A stretch of DNA of 64,000 nucleotides from DATJGR01 sp963812255 (GCA_963812255.1 CAWEUM010000007.1:62001-126000); one strand, 5' to 3'; counted from the first letter of the stretch, positions 17,302 through 26,927 are shown. Notes: generated by a model not told the origin, from the letters alone. A program made the numbers and translations.

Positions 17302-19068
17302 TCAGTTCCTGGTCCCCAGTCGGCGGCCCACGAAGCCGACCTTCTTCATCAACGAAATGAACCGCGGTTCCGACCGTAGCGGGTCGAAGATCCGATCGTT
17401 CCTGAGCCACCCCAGCCACTGCGAATCGGCTTCGTAAGCCTGTTCCAGATAATCGAGCGCACGCGCACGATCGCCCAGACCTAGAGACACGATTGCGAGA
17501 TTGAACGGCGCAACGTACCCGTGCAACGATCTCTGCTGCAGTTCCTTGATGGCTTCGAGGGCGCGCGTTCGATCGCCGGTAGCAGCGCCCGTAGCCGCAT
17601 AGGCATAGCCGAGCCATGCAATCGCAAACGCCGGCGGCTCCATCGTCTTGGCCCTTTCCAGTTCCCGAATAGCGTCGCGAACTTGGCCCGCCTGAATGTC
17701 GATCCAGCCTGTTGAATATGGTGCAGAGAAGAAGTTTGGATCGAGGTACGCGGCCCGCGCCGCCCGCACTTTGGCCTCCTGATACTTTCCCTGCCAGGCA
17801 AGCGCAAACGTGCCGTCAATGGCTACCTGGGGTGATAGCGGGTCCAGCTCGGTGGCGATCCGGGTCTCCGCAATCGATTCGTCGAATCTGCCCTGGAGTG
17901 CGAGGGATACAGCGAACTGAGAATGAGCGAACGCATAATTCGGATTGAGCGCGAGCGCCCGTCGAAATTCCGCCTCAGACCCGGACCAGTCGTATTCATA
18001 GTTGAGCTTGAACACCGCGAGGGACGTGTGCGCTTCCGCGGAATCATCGTCCAGTCGAACCGCTTGTTCGGCCGCCGACTTTGCCTTCGCCCTGGCTTGT
18101 GTCGACGTAAAGACACTCTCGTTGACGCCCGCCCAGAGGTACGCATCAGACAAGCCGGAATATGCGGGTGCAAAGCCGGGGGCCAGCTTCACGGCGAGTT
18201 CGAATTGCGCAATTGCTTTGCTGAGATTTTCATCGCTCGGGCGGTTGAAGAAATAGCGCCCCTTAAGATAAGCGTCATACGCATCGGATTCGACAGTCGG
18301 CGCGCTGGACAGTCGCGACCGTTCGCCCGGCGTCAGTTGCACATCGATCTCGCGCGCGATGGTCGTGGCGAGTTCTGCCTGTAGCGCGAGTACGTCACGG
18401 GAGTTGCCATCGAAACTCTTCGCCCACAGATGCTTGTCCGCTCGGGCGTCGATCAGTTGTGCCGTGATCCGCACTTGGTCACCAACCCGCTGGACCGAGC
18501 CTTCGAGAACCGCGTCCACGTCGAGGATTTTCGCGATCTCGGGCGTTGCCGGACGATGGTCACCTTTGAACTGCGTCGTGGAGCCGCGCGAGATCACCCG
18601 CAGCGTGCTGATCGTCGCGAGGTCTGCAGTCAACTGATCGGTCATGCCTTCCGCGAAATAGTCCTGCTTCGCATCGCCGGAGTAATTGTCGAGCGGCAGT
18701 ACAGCGATCGAGCGGATCGTGTGCGTCGGGTTTGCTGTCTCTGCTGTACTCGCCACTCGCTCCGGCGACGCTCGGTCCGGCGCGAGAAACCATATGACCG
18801 CGCCGCCGATCGTCAGCAGCAGCGCGAGGATGACCAACTCCGTCCCGGATACGCGCTGTGCACCCCGCTCGCCGTGGTACCAGGCAAGCAGACACGCAAC
18901 GAAGAAACCGAGCACGAGAATCAGCGTGATGCCGCGCTGCACATCGGCGGGCCATTCGAACTGATGCGCAACGATGTCGACGCCCTGCAACAACGCAAAC
19001 GCTGCCGCGGCATACGCGAGCGCCCACTGCACCAGCTTGCGCTGCTTGAGCTGCGCGATCAGCGCCAT
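17302..19068 (-). CDS. Membrane-anchored TolB-N/FlgO-like TPR protein
   Basis: 588 residues. Two hydrophobic segments near residues 10-28 and 45-63 and a third at 76-95 are followed by a TolB-N/FlgO-like domain (IAVLPLDNYSGDAKQDYFAEGMTDQL ... DVDAVLEGSVQRVGDQVRITAQLID, about 118-205). The rest is TPR repeats (from about residue 260). This architecture is common among adenylate-cyclase-like regulators without the cyclase domain, and no cyclase or winged-helix domain is present here. Function is unknown; signalling or envelope roles are inferred for the family. Confidence 0.85.
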   Translation of the reverse strand: MALIAQLKQRKLVQWALAYAAAAFALLQGVDIVAHQFEWPADVQRGITLILVLGFFVACLLAWYHGERGAQRVSGTELVILALLLTIGGAVIWFLAPDRASPERVASTAETANPTHTIRSIAVLPLDNYSGDAKQDYFAEGMTDQLTADLATISTLRVISRGSTTQFKGDHRPATPEIAKILDVDAVLEGSVQRVGDQVRITAQLIDARADKHLWAKSFDGNSRDVLALQAELATTIAREIDVQLTPGERSRLSSAPTVESDAYDAYLKGRYFFNRPSDENLSKAIAQFELAVKLAPGFAPAYSGLSDAYLWAGVNESVFTSTQARAKAKSAAEQAVRLDDDSAEAHTSLAVFKLNYEYDWSGSEAEFRRALALNPNYAFAHSQFAVSLALQGRFDESIAETRIATELDPLSPQVAIDGTFALAWQGKYQEAKVRAARAAYLDPNFFSAPYSTGWIDIQAGQVRDAIRELERAKTMEPPAFAIAWLGYAYAATGAATGDRTRALEAIKELQQRSLHGYVAPFNLAIVSLGLGDRARALDYLEQAYEADSQWLGWLRNDRIFDPLRSEPRFISLMKKVGFVGRRLGTRN

Positions 19069-19172
19069 GGTGTCACCGGACTACCCGATCTCAATCGGAG
19101 GACCGATCGCATGCGACTCGTCAGCGGCAATTTCCGAAATGCGAGTGTAGCCGATCCATCAATGCTCTCCCG

Positions 19173-20030
19173 CTAACGCAATCTCCGCAGCAGCGACTCC
19201 TGCCGTACACTGACCAGCAATTCACCTTCACGCGAAAAAAGACGACCATCGTTCAGCCCTCGGCCGTCCGCGGTCGCAATGCAGTGGGCATCGAACAACG
19301 TCCACTGCCTGACGTCAGCGGTGCGATGGAACCAGAGAGTGTGGTCCAGGCTCATGTGCTGATGCGTTCCGAACGGATCGCCATGCAGGATTGCTGCGCA
19401 AAACGGAAGTGGGCCATCCGAGATGAACGCCAGCATCATCTGATTCTGTCTGTCTGAGAGCGGTTCCGACTCGAGCACCCTCAGCCAGTTGCGGATGTCG
19501 ACTGAGCGCGCTTCGCCGTCGATCAACTCCGCCCGCGACTCAAACGCATTGGTGGTTTGTTCCAGCTCAACGCGGCCGCCGGCAGTCGGTGGGCCTGCGG
19601 GCGTTGGCCGGCCCGATGCTTCACGCTGCGCTCGGGCGATTTCCGGCGCAACAACTTGTGGCATGTCGGATTGGAACAGTTCGTCTTCGTCTCGCAACTT
19701 CAGCGAAGCCGCCATCGAAAAAACTACATCGTCGTTCTGGGTTGCGACGACTCTACGCGACGAAAATGACTTTCCATCCCGCAATGTCTCGACACCGTAG
19801 TGGATCGGCAAGCCGCTATCGCCGGTCTTGTGGTAGTAAGCGTGAATCGAATGCGTCAGCTTGTTTTCATCCACCGTTGCAAACACCGCCGACAGCGACT
19901 GTGCGACAAAATGGCCACCATAGATGCGGCCGGGGACACCATAGGGTTCCGTATCACCAACGAAAACATTGCGTTTGGCCGATGGCCGAACAGTCAGAAG
20001 ATCGACGATACCTCTCGCATACTCGGACAT
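19173..20030 (-). CDS. tesB: Acyl-CoA thioesterase II (TesB)
   Basis: 285 residues forming a double hotdog. GRIYGGHFVAQSLSA and SIHAYYHKTGDSGLPIHYGVE mark the first half; SLDHTLWFHR and LFDAHCIATADGRGLNDGRLFS the second. TesB hydrolyses medium- and long-chain acyl-CoAs. The catalytic Asp/Gln/Thr trio is compatible with SLDHTLWFH and the conserved Gln in GGHFVAQSL. It reads away from the cytochrome gene at 20165 with a 134-base gap. Confidence 0.93.
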   Translation of the reverse strand: MSEYARGIVDLLTVRPSAKRNVFVGDTEPYGVPGRIYGGHFVAQSLSAVFATVDENKLTHSIHAYYHKTGDSGLPIHYGVETLRDGKSFSSRRVVATQNDDVVFSMAASLKLRDEDELFQSDMPQVVAPEIARAQREASGRPTPAGPPTAGGRVELEQTTNAFESRAELIDGEARSVDIRNWLRVLESEPLSDRQNQMMLAFISDGPLPFCAAILHGDPFGTHQHMSLDHTLWFHRTADVRQWTLFDAHCIATADGRGLNDGRLFSREGELLVSVRQESLLRRLR

Positions 20031-20164
20031 GTTAGCAACCCCCGGCGTACGGCCGATTCAGATTCTCGTAGCGGTTCGGGTCCAGAACGCGGTTCTTCAA
20101 TGCGGCGTCGTGGGATCGAAGTGCCCACAGGATGAGTCCATCGGGATGACGCTCTGAACGTGCC

Positions 20165-21256
20165 ATGACCGCCGCCCCTCGGCCCTCAATAGTATCGGCG
20201 CCGTCGCGTGCGGTGCAAGCAAGACGACTGGACTCAGGCGCGGTTGACGTAGCAGGAATCGACAGCGTACAACCGTCGTGGGGGAATAGAGGGGAACGCG
20301 CATGGGGTCGTCTATTGTTCGCTGTGTCGCTGGTCATCCTGCCGCTCGAAGCACTCGGCGCGTGGTCGATCGAGCGCACGCCTGAACGCGTCGCGCGCGG
20401 TGAGTACCTGGTCAAAGCTGTCGTCGGGTGCCGCGGCTGCCACAGTGAACGTGACCTCGGCAAATGCAGCTACCCACCGAAAGCGGGCCGGGAGTTGGCC
20501 GGCGGGATCGTCTTCAGGAATATCGGTCCGCATGCGGTTTCCCCGAATATCACGCCGTACGCGCTCGCCGACTGGACCGATCAACAGATAGTCGACGCCG
20601 TTACACGTGGTATCAGCAAGGATGGCCGCCATTTGCATCGCGTGATGCCGGCCTCGGTCTACGCGATGATGGATCAGGCGGATCTGTACGCGATCATTGC
20701 GTACCTTCGCACCATACCGGGCATCGCTGCTGACCCGTATCCTCACGAGTTTGGCAACGTCGGCTCTGCAGCGTCGGAATTCCCGGAAACGAAGTTGCCG
20801 CGGAAGACAACAACGGACGTACAGAGGGGCGCGTATCTGGTCGGCATCGCGGGCTGCAATGGCTGCCATCATGGTGACGGAGAGACGCCGGACTCAGGTC
20901 CAGCTTTCATTGGCGGCAAGGAGTTCAAGCTACCGGGACGCGGGTTCATCCGATCGGCCAATCTCACGTCCGATGTGGCCACCGGTCTGGGCGCATACAC
21001 GCGTGAAGCCTTCATTGCGCGTGTGAAGGGTATGCGCGGCAGTGAGAAAGTGGCAATCGAATACGGCAAGCCCAACACCGTGATGCACCGGTGGGCGTAT
21101 GCCAACATGACCGACGCCGACCTTGGGGCGATTTACAGCTATCTGCACACGCTCGCGCCGGTGTCGAATCGAGTGATCAGATTCGAACCGCTTCCGGGCA
21201 AAGTGGCGAGCCCCAATTGGAGCGAGATCAACTCGGGAAACGCGGCGGCGCGATGA
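20165..21256 (+). CDS. Dihaem cytochrome c
   Basis: 363 residues with two CxxCH sites, CRGCH and CNGCH, each inside a c-type domain with a distal Met (RVMPASVYAMM and VMHRWAYANM regions). A hydrophobic segment LLFAVSLVILPLEALGA precedes Trp-Ser and looks like a signal peptide, but it lies 50 residues in. The true start is therefore probably later than ATG 20165, and no in-frame ATG with a good ribosome site is present. Similar proteins are cytochrome subunits of alcohol or gluconate dehydrogenases and could accept electrons from the GMC pair at 14230-16307. Confidence 0.86.
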   Translation: MTAAPRPSIVSAPSRAVQARRLDSGAVDVAGIDSVQPSWGNRGERAWGRLLFAVSLVILPLEALGAWSIERTPERVARGEYLVKAVVGCRGCHSERDLGKCSYPPKAGRELAGGIVFRNIGPHAVSPNITPYALADWTDQQIVDAVTRGISKDGRHLHRVMPASVYAMMDQADLYAIIAYLRTIPGIAADPYPHEFGNVGSAASEFPETKLPRKTTTDVQRGAYLVGIAGCNGCHHGDGETPDSGPAFIGGKEFKLPGRGFIRSANLTSDVATGLGAYTREAFIARVKGMRGSEKVAIEYGKPNTVMHRWAYANMTDADLGAIYSYLHTLAPVSNRVIRFEPLPGKVASPNWSEINSGNAAAR

Positions 21257-21569
21257 ATCGGCGACATCGAGTTGCTTCTTCCACGTGCGCCACGCGGAGG
21301 CATTGATGACAACGTTGCCGAGATGCACGCGTCGCATCGAACCCGATCGATCACGACGTCACGAAATCACTGTATCTGGTGGATCCGAATAGGTGGAATT
21401 GGTACGCGTAGTCGCCGACAACTTTGAGAGGAATAGTTGCTCGAACGAGGGGCACCGAAGCGCGATGTCCAAGTTGGTTGAGAGTGTGTTTCTGGAGGTG
21501 TTTGATCCACTGAGCGCATGATTTCGAACAACTGGACGCGAACACAGTGCGACGACAGAGTAATCCAAC
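21257..21569. other. Intergenic stretch, nothing recognised
   Basis: 313 bases between the cytochrome c and methyltransferase genes. No frame has coding character, and no terminator with a U-run or clear promoter was found. A short box reminiscent of the 5' part of tRNA-Leu occurs at about 21391-21410 but has no matching acceptor or T-arm. Confidence 0.5.
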
Positions 21570-22243
21570 ATGAAAGAAGCGCTCGGTGTTTCCCAGCGCA
21601 AAACCATCTACGCGCGCATCTCTCGGCGCTACGACCATCAGCACGCTTTCACCACTGCCGGGTCGGATCAGCGAGGTCGGGCCATGCTCGTCGAGCACGC
21701 GGTACGTGCCGGCGGCGTTGTGCTCGATTGCGGCGCCGGCACCGGAACGACAGGCATTCTTGCCGCGAGGAAGGCGGGTCCGAATGGCCGCGTGACGCTA
21801 TTTGAACTGAGCGATGAAATGCTGAACGTCGCGCGCGCGAAAGTTGCTCGCGATCACTTGGCCACGAAGATCGAGTCCCGCAGCGGCGACATGGTTGATC
21901 TGCCGTTCGAGGACGACACGTTCGACGTCGTTCCATCCACCTATAGCCTGTGGTGCCCCCTATACGATCCGGTGAAAGGCGCGCTGGAGATGTATCGAGT
22001 GACCAGACCCGGTGGCAGGATCGGCGCGGCGCATTCGACGGGACCCGAGGGCGTTTCGTGAAGGCGCTGGCCGACAACGTCGAAGACATCGTCTGGCGCT
22101 TTCCGAATCTCTCTATGGGATGGCGGGTGGTCGAAGTTCTGCCTGCGCTCGAACAGGCGGGAGGGCGTGTGCTGCTGCAGCGTCGGATCGGCGTTCCTCT
22201 ATGGCCCTTCCTGGTCTTGATTGTCGAGAAGCCGGTCAATTGA
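21570..22243 (+). pseudogene. SAM-dependent methyltransferase, single frameshift
   Basis: The first part reads MKEALGVSQRKTIYARISRRYD, the SAM motif VVLDCGAGTGTTGILAA and LPFEDDTFDVVPSTYSLWCP, then stops at 22061. The sequence continues in the -1 frame as FVKALADNVEDIVWRFP, WRVVEVLPALEQAG and PLWPFLVLIVEKP to 22243, which completes a UbiE-like methyltransferase. One base appears to be missing near 22045. Either the gene is recently inactivated or this is an assembly error. Confidence 0.8.
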
Positions 22244-22288
22244 CGGCGAGGCGCCCAACCCAAATGCAATTGCCTGAACGCAAGTGCC

Positions 22289-23311
22289 TCAGTGTTGCGC
22301 CGGCGCCGGTTCCAACCCCTGCGAATACAGCACCCGGCCATCCGGCGTCACCAGAATCGCATCGACGTCGCCGAGCCCGTTGTAGACCTTCATCGCTTCA
22401 TCGGGCCCCAGCACGAACGCGGTCTTCGACAAACCGTCGGTACGCGTTGCCGTCGGCGCCAGGATCGTCGCGCTGCGCACCTTGCTCGCCGAATGGCCGG
22501 TATGCGGATCGATGATGTGGTGATAACGCACGCCATTCTCCTCGAAGTAGCGTTCGTAATCGCCGGAGGTCGAGATGGCGGTGTCGACGAGCGGAATCTT
22601 CGCGATCACCTTCGTCTGGTCGTCAGGGTGGCGAATCGCGACGACCCACGGCTTGCCGAATCGGTCGCCGATGATGCGGCTGTCGCCGCCCGCAGTGACC
22701 AACGCATGTGTGATGCCCATCGATTGCAAGATCGCGATTCCGCTATCGACCGCATGCCCTTTGGCGATGCCGCCGAGATCGATGCGCACACCCGGCTGGG
22801 TAAAGAACACGGTGTGTGCCTTCGGATCGAGCACGATGTGGTGATAGTTGAGCGCCGGCAGCGCCGAATCGATCTGCGCCTCCGTCGGCCGTTTGTGGGC
22901 GTGGAAGTCGTACATGAAGCCGACGCTCGCATAGGTGATGTCGAATGCGCCGTGGGTGATGCGGGAATACTCGAGCGAGGTCGACAGCAGATCGTACAAT
23001 TCCAGGCTGATGGCCACCGGACGCTTTGCCGCATTGTCGTTGACGCGCGAAACTTCGCTGTCGGGTTTGTACGTACTCATGTCGCGGTCGACGCGTCGCA
23101 TGTCGTCCATCACCGCATCGATCGCTTTGTTAGCGGCCTTCTCATCATCGGACCACAGTTCCACGACGATGCGCGTTCCCATGATGCCGTCGTTGGTGCG
23201 CTCGAACCATTCCGCGTGAGCCGTGTTCGCCAACGCGAAACCCAGTCCGGCCGCGATGAGCACACGCCATGCATGAATGCCCGATTTACGCATTCGAATC
23301 AAATCTCCCAT
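22289..23311 (-). CDS. apbE: FAD:protein FMN transferase ApbE
   Basis: 340 residues with an N-terminal signal peptide (ALANTAHA cleavage region). ApbE blocks: MGTRIVVELW, MSTYKPDSEVSRVN, VRIDLGGIAKGHAVD, TAGGDSRIIG, AISTSGDYERYF and HHIIDPHTGHSA. It covalently attaches FMN to a Thr/Ser of periplasmic flavoproteins. The gene starts 3 bases after the stop of the molybdopterin protein gene, so it is part of that operon. No protein with an FMN-binding flavinylation motif is visible in the window. Confidence 0.95.
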   Translation of the reverse strand: MGDLIRMRKSGIHAWRVLIAAGLGFALANTAHAEWFERTNDGIMGTRIVVELWSDDEKAANKAIDAVMDDMRRVDRDMSTYKPDSEVSRVNDNAAKRPVAISLELYDLLSTSLEYSRITHGAFDITYASVGFMYDFHAHKRPTEAQIDSALPALNYHHIVLDPKAHTVFFTQPGVRIDLGGIAKGHAVDSGIAILQSMGITHALVTAGGDSRIIGDRFGKPWVVAIRHPDDQTKVIAKIPLVDTAISTSGDYERYFEENGVRYHHIIDPHTGHSASKVRSATILAPTATRTDGLSKTAFVLGPDEAMKVYNGLGDVDAILVTPDGRVLYSQGLEPAPAQH

Positions 23312-23314
23312 TCA

Positions 23315-24097
23315 TCAGATACCGGCGTACCACGCGTAGCCGCGGTCTGGCCAATAGCCGCCGTTGCCGCCGTACAGCGCATCGAACTTTTCAACCAGTT
23401 CGATACGCATGATGTACTTCGCCATCTTGTAACCGAGCTGGCGTTCGATGCGAACGCGAATCGGCGCACCATTGGCGATCGGCAGGTCGGCGTCGTTGAG
23501 GCCATACGCGAGGATCGTCTGCGGATGGTGCGCATCGACCATGTCGATGCTCTCGTAGTACGACTGCGTGCCGTCTCGGCCCATCGGGTCGGCACAGTGA
23601 AACACCACATAGTGCGCGTTCGGTAGCGGTTGCACCCGAGCGAGCACATCGTACAGCGGCACGCCGGTCCATTTGCCGATTGCACTCCAGCCCTCGACGC
23701 AATCGTGACGGGTGATCTGGGTCCGCCTCGGCATCGCTTTGAGGTCCGCGAGCGACAACTGCGTGGGCTGCGCAACGAGCCCGTCTATTCGCAACCGCCA
23801 GTCGACAAACGCATTCGCTGCGAGCGCGTCGTACGCGGCACTGCGCGGATGCGACGTACCGTTGCTGCGAAATGGACCGGTGATATCCGCTTCAGTGAAT
23901 TCCTGCGCGAGCGCATCGCGGCCGAGCAGCAGCCGTTGGCTCGCCAACGTCAATGTTTCGCCGGTTTTCAGTAGATTCGAAAACCACGGCGCGGCATTCA
24001 GCTTGTCGCAGCCAGAGACGACAACTGCCGAAAACGCACCGACTGCGACGCGCAGAAATCCACGGCGCGACCCACCCGCATTGATACGCTCAGGCAT
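23315..24097 (-). CDS. Tat-exported molybdopterin oxidoreductase (MsrP/YedY-like)
   Basis: 260 residues. The Tat signal SRRGFLRVAVGAF (residues 10-22) is followed by VVVSGC, which may be a lipidation site. The molybdenum cysteine lies in RHDCVEGWSAIGKWTG, and the C-terminal half has YGLNDADLPIANGAPIRVRIERQLGYK, typical of the sulfite-oxidase/YedY fold. It overlaps the cytochrome b start gene by 8 bases, giving a periplasmic reductase with its membrane electron donor. The substrate is not determined; MsrP-like repair of methionine sulfoxide is one option. Confidence 0.9.
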   Translation of the reverse strand: MPERINAGGSRRGFLRVAVGAFSAVVVSGCDKLNAAPWFSNLLKTGETLTLASQRLLLGRDALAQEFTEADITGPFRSNGTSHPRSAAYDALAANAFVDWRLRIDGLVAQPTQLSLADLKAMPRRTQITRHDCVEGWSAIGKWTGVPLYDVLARVQPLPNAHYVVFHCADPMGRDGTQSYYESIDMVDAHHPQTILAYGLNDADLPIANGAPIRVRIERQLGYKMAKYIMRIELVEKFDALYGGNGGYWPDRGYAWYAGI

Positions 24098-24926
24098 CGG
24101 GCGCCTCCGGTTCGTCGAGCGGTTCTATCCCAAAGTGCCCGCTGATCATTGAACGCACGTTGTTCCACAGCCCGTAGGCAATCACGAGAAAGACGTGCAG
24201 CGCGGTGAACGCAACCAACGCGAGTGCAAGCACGAAGTGTAACGTGCGCGCCGATTGCCTGCCGCCGAACACGTCCACCCATCCCGGCAGTACCGCATCG
24301 AGCGCCGGCGACATAGCGAATCCCATCAGAATCACGCCCGGCAGCAAAACGAAGATCACGCTGAGATACGCCAGCTTCTGCAGCACGTTGTACGCGCGCG
24401 CAGCGTCACCCTTCGGATGGCGGAAACGCACGTGATCTTTGATCGATTGCCAGATCGAGCCGAGATCGCTACGAGTCGGCGTGAGATCGCGCGACAGATG
24501 CCGGCTGACGAGCGACCAGACCACGTAGGCAAATCCGTTGACAAGGAACACCCACATGAAAAAAAAGTGCCAGCGCCGCGCATCGGCCAGCGAATAAGTC
24601 GACGGAATCGTCAGCCAATGCGGAAACGCCAGCATCGACGGCGATCCGCGCGCGTCCGGCGCAACACCAAACCACCCGGTGGTATCGAACGAGCGACCGA
24701 ACACGGTGGTCACACCGCGCAGGCCGCCAGCGCCATCGCGAACTGCGCCGATGCTCAGTACCTCTGGCGCACCACCGTAAGACTGTTGGCCCCAGTTCAG
24801 CATCGGGTGCGCGTTGAAGATCATCAGCCCGCTCATCAGCATCAGGAAAAACGCGACCACGTTGATCCAGTGCATGATCCGAACCGGCAAGCGGTGTCGG
24901 TAGTACAGTTCGCGGCGAGCAGCCAT
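24090..24926 (-). CDS. Membrane cytochrome b (b561/HydC type), partner of molybdopterin protein
   Basis: 278 residues from ATG 24924-24926, the overlap with the methyltransferase stop (TGATG). The N terminus RHRLPVRIMHWINVVAFFLMLMSGLMI has the first haem histidine. ADARRWHFFFMWVFLVNG and LHFVLALALVAFTALHVFLVI carry further His ligands in hydrophobic helices. The family is the Ni/Fe-hydrogenase or formate-dehydrogenase type cytochrome b that passes quinol electrons to a periplasmic enzyme, here presumably the MsrP-like protein. Confidence 0.92.
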   Translation of the reverse strand: MAARRELYYRHRLPVRIMHWINVVAFFLMLMSGLMIFNAHPMLNWGQQSYGGAPEVLSIGAVRDGAGGLRGVTTVFGRSFDTTGWFGVAPDARGSPSMLAFPHWLTIPSTYSLADARRWHFFFMWVFLVNGFAYVVWSLVSRHLSRDLTPTRSDLGSIWQSIKDHVRFRHPKGDAARAYNVLQKLAYLSVIFVLLPGVILMGFAMSPALDAVLPGWVDVFGGRQSARTLHFVLALALVAFTALHVFLVIAYGLWNNVRSMISGHFGIEPLDEPEAPDA

Positions 24927-25696
24927 CAGTGCCGTCCGGCGAGCACCAGCGTCTGGTGGGTAAAGCGCAGTTCTCCGTCTTCCCGGCGCACCTCGAGACC
25001 GGTCCCGTCGTTGGCCAACGCCTCGGTAAAGCGGCGCCGAATTTCGGTTTCTGCGGCGGGATCCGGCCCACCGTGCGCGAGCCACTCGGTCACGCCATAG
25101 TGCATGCGACCGGGCAGGTCGATCACGATCTCAAGATCGTTGGCCAGGAATAACGCGCGCAGCTGCTCGGGCGGCAGCGCGCGCACGTGGGTTGGATCGC
25201 ACAACCGCTCGATCGCATTGTGGGCACGCGCAAACTGCGCATTCGACGACGTAACCAGATCCGCCACCAAAACCGTGCCACCTGCCCGTACCACCCGGCA
25301 CATTTCGGCGAGCACGCGCGCTGGATTCGGAAAGTGATGGAACGCCGCCCGGCACACGACGATGTCGAACTGACCGTCCGCATACGGCAATGCGGTGGCA
25401 TCGCCGGATTCAAATCGGACATTCGCGATGCCGCGCTCAACGGCATTCCGGCGCGCGATCTCGAGCAGCGCGTCGGTCGCATCGATTCCCGTTGCGTCGG
25501 CGCACCGCACGGCAAACGCGAGCGTCAGAAATCCCGGGCCACACGCAACGTCGAGCACGCGCGCCGAGACATCGGGCGCCAGCAGCGAGACCAGCTTCGC
25601 GTGCGCGTCGGTGTTCTTGGCTTGCGCGCTGTCCGCATAGGCCGTCGCCTGACGGGTGAACTGCTCGCGAATCTGTTCGACGTGTTCGCTTGGCAT
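24926..25696 (-). CDS. Class I SAM-dependent methyltransferase (UbiE-like)
   Basis: 256 residues from ATG 25694-25696 preceded by a GAGG-rich leader; the frame is open upstream without a better start. Motif I VLDVACGPGFLTLAFA, motif II DIVVCRAAFHHFPNPARVL and motif III RVVRAGGTVLVAD are clear. UbiE-type enzymes methylate quinones or small metabolites; the substrate is not predictable. It sits between a GNAT gene (13-base gap) and the cytochrome b gene (overlap). Confidence 0.92.
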   Translation of the reverse strand: MPSEHVEQIREQFTRQATAYADSAQAKNTDAHAKLVSLLAPDVSARVLDVACGPGFLTLAFAVRCADATGIDATDALLEIARRNAVERGIANVRFESGDATALPYADGQFDIVVCRAAFHHFPNPARVLAEMCRVVRAGGTVLVADLVTSSNAQFARAHNAIERLCDPTHVRALPPEQLRALFLANDLEIVIDLPGRMHYGVTEWLAHGGPDPAAETEIRRRFTEALANDGTGLEVRREDGELRFTHQTLVLAGRH

Positions 25697-25709
25697 GCCT
25701 CGAGTCCCT

Positions 25710-26927
25710 CTAAAAATTGTCCGGACAGTGCGGCGCATGACGCGTCGCGAAGATGGGTGTCGCGCGTTCGAGCGCCGTGTCGTCTGCCTCGACCATACCC
25801 CACTGCGCCAGTTGCCGAGGCGTGCGATAGCCGCTGTACAGACTCGCTAGCGCCTTCACCGATAGGGTCATGTCCGCACGACCCCGCGAACGCGACACGG
25901 TGGCACCGTCTGGCGAGCACTCGAGTTTGTAGCGGCCCGCGTTCCACGGGGTCAGTTCATCCGGTGCCACTTCGAGCGTGATCGAATCGGCGACGTGATA
26001 GCCGCGCCCGCTCAGCGCCGCGGCTGCATCGACGATGCGCAACCAGATGCCATCGCGCGATTGAGAGTTCAACAGTCTGGGCTCCATGAACAACTCCGGC
26101 GCCGGATCATCGATCGGCGCGCGCGTCCATTGGATGCGGCCGACGAGGTCGTGGCGCGCCAGCCAGGACCACAAACTGCGGTATGCACCGTCATCGAGCC
26201 AGATGAAATCCTTCACCGTCAATTCCTGGGCCCGGGTGGGATGCGCGACTTTGTCGTTGCGCACGTGATACACCACGAACCCGCGGGGCGCACCGTCGGC
26301 GGCGTATGCGATCGCGACGTGCGTGGGGCCTGTCGTCGGATTGCTCGACAATGTGTTGTTCATCCACAGCGGTTTGGCGCGGTGCAGATAGCCCATGCGC
26401 TCCGCCACGAAATCGATGTAGAGCTGCTTCAAGACCGGATAGCCTGTATCGACATTGATGCGGGCAACGCGATGCGAACCGGCGTTGCCGTCGGCAAAAC
26501 CCACATCCACGGTATCGATCCGGTAACTGACCAGTTCGCTCGACAACGCGTAGCCGTAGCGTTGATAGATCGCCGCTTGCGATGCCCAGAGCGCTGCGAC
26601 CGCCTGGCCACGTTCATGCATGTCAGCGAGTGAACGCGTCGTGATGCGCCGCAGCAGCCCCTGACGTCGATACTCGGGCAGCGTACCCACCGCGGTGATA
26701 CCACCCAACGCGACCGCCTTGCCGTTCGCGCGCATCGTAAACGGCACGCACGAATAGCTCGTCGCCATGCGTCCGTCGACGAACGCACACAGTGTCCACT
26801 CCGGCCGATTGTTCTGCGCAACGATATTGTCGGGACCATCGCCAAACGATCCGGCGTAGACATAGGTCGCGATTCCGCCGAACTGAACCATCTCGTCAGC
26901 CCGCGCCGCGCGCACCTCTATGGACAT
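25710..26927 (-). CDS. Eis-like GNAT N-acetyltransferase with SCP2-like domain
   Basis: 405 residues. The GNAT acetyl-CoA loop VGTLPEYRRQGLLRRI is at about residues 79-94, followed by a second acyltransferase-like domain. The C-terminal sterol-carrier-like domain contains ALASLYSGYRTPRQLAQWG. This three-part layout is that of Eis-family proteins, which acetylate amines, lysines or aminoglycosides. First gene of the five-gene run to apbE. Confidence 0.9.
   Translation of the reverse strand: MSIEVRAARADEMVQFGGIATYVYAGSFGDGPDNIVAQNNRPEWTLCAFVDGRMATSYSCVPFTMRANGKAVALGGITAVGTLPEYRRQGLLRRITTRSLADMHERGQAVAALWASQAAIYQRYGYALSSELVSYRIDTVDVGFADGNAGSHRVARINVDTGYPVLKQLYIDFVAERMGYLHRAKPLWMNNTLSSNPTTGPTHVAIAYAADGAPRGFVVYHVRNDKVAHPTRAQELTVKDFIWLDDGAYRSLWSWLARHDLVGRIQWTRAPIDDPAPELFMEPRLLNSQSRDGIWLRIVDAAAALSGRGYHVADSITLEVAPDELTPWNAGRYKLECSPDGATVSRSRGRADMTLSVKALASLYSGYRTPRQLAQWGMVEADDTALERATPIFATRHAPHCPDNF

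Noticed and set aside
21391..21460. tRNA-Leu-like box (GGTGGAATTGGTA) in the gap before the methyltransferase
   Set aside because: No acceptor stem, anticodon arm or GTTCGA T-loop can be drawn around it; at most a chance match or old fossil.
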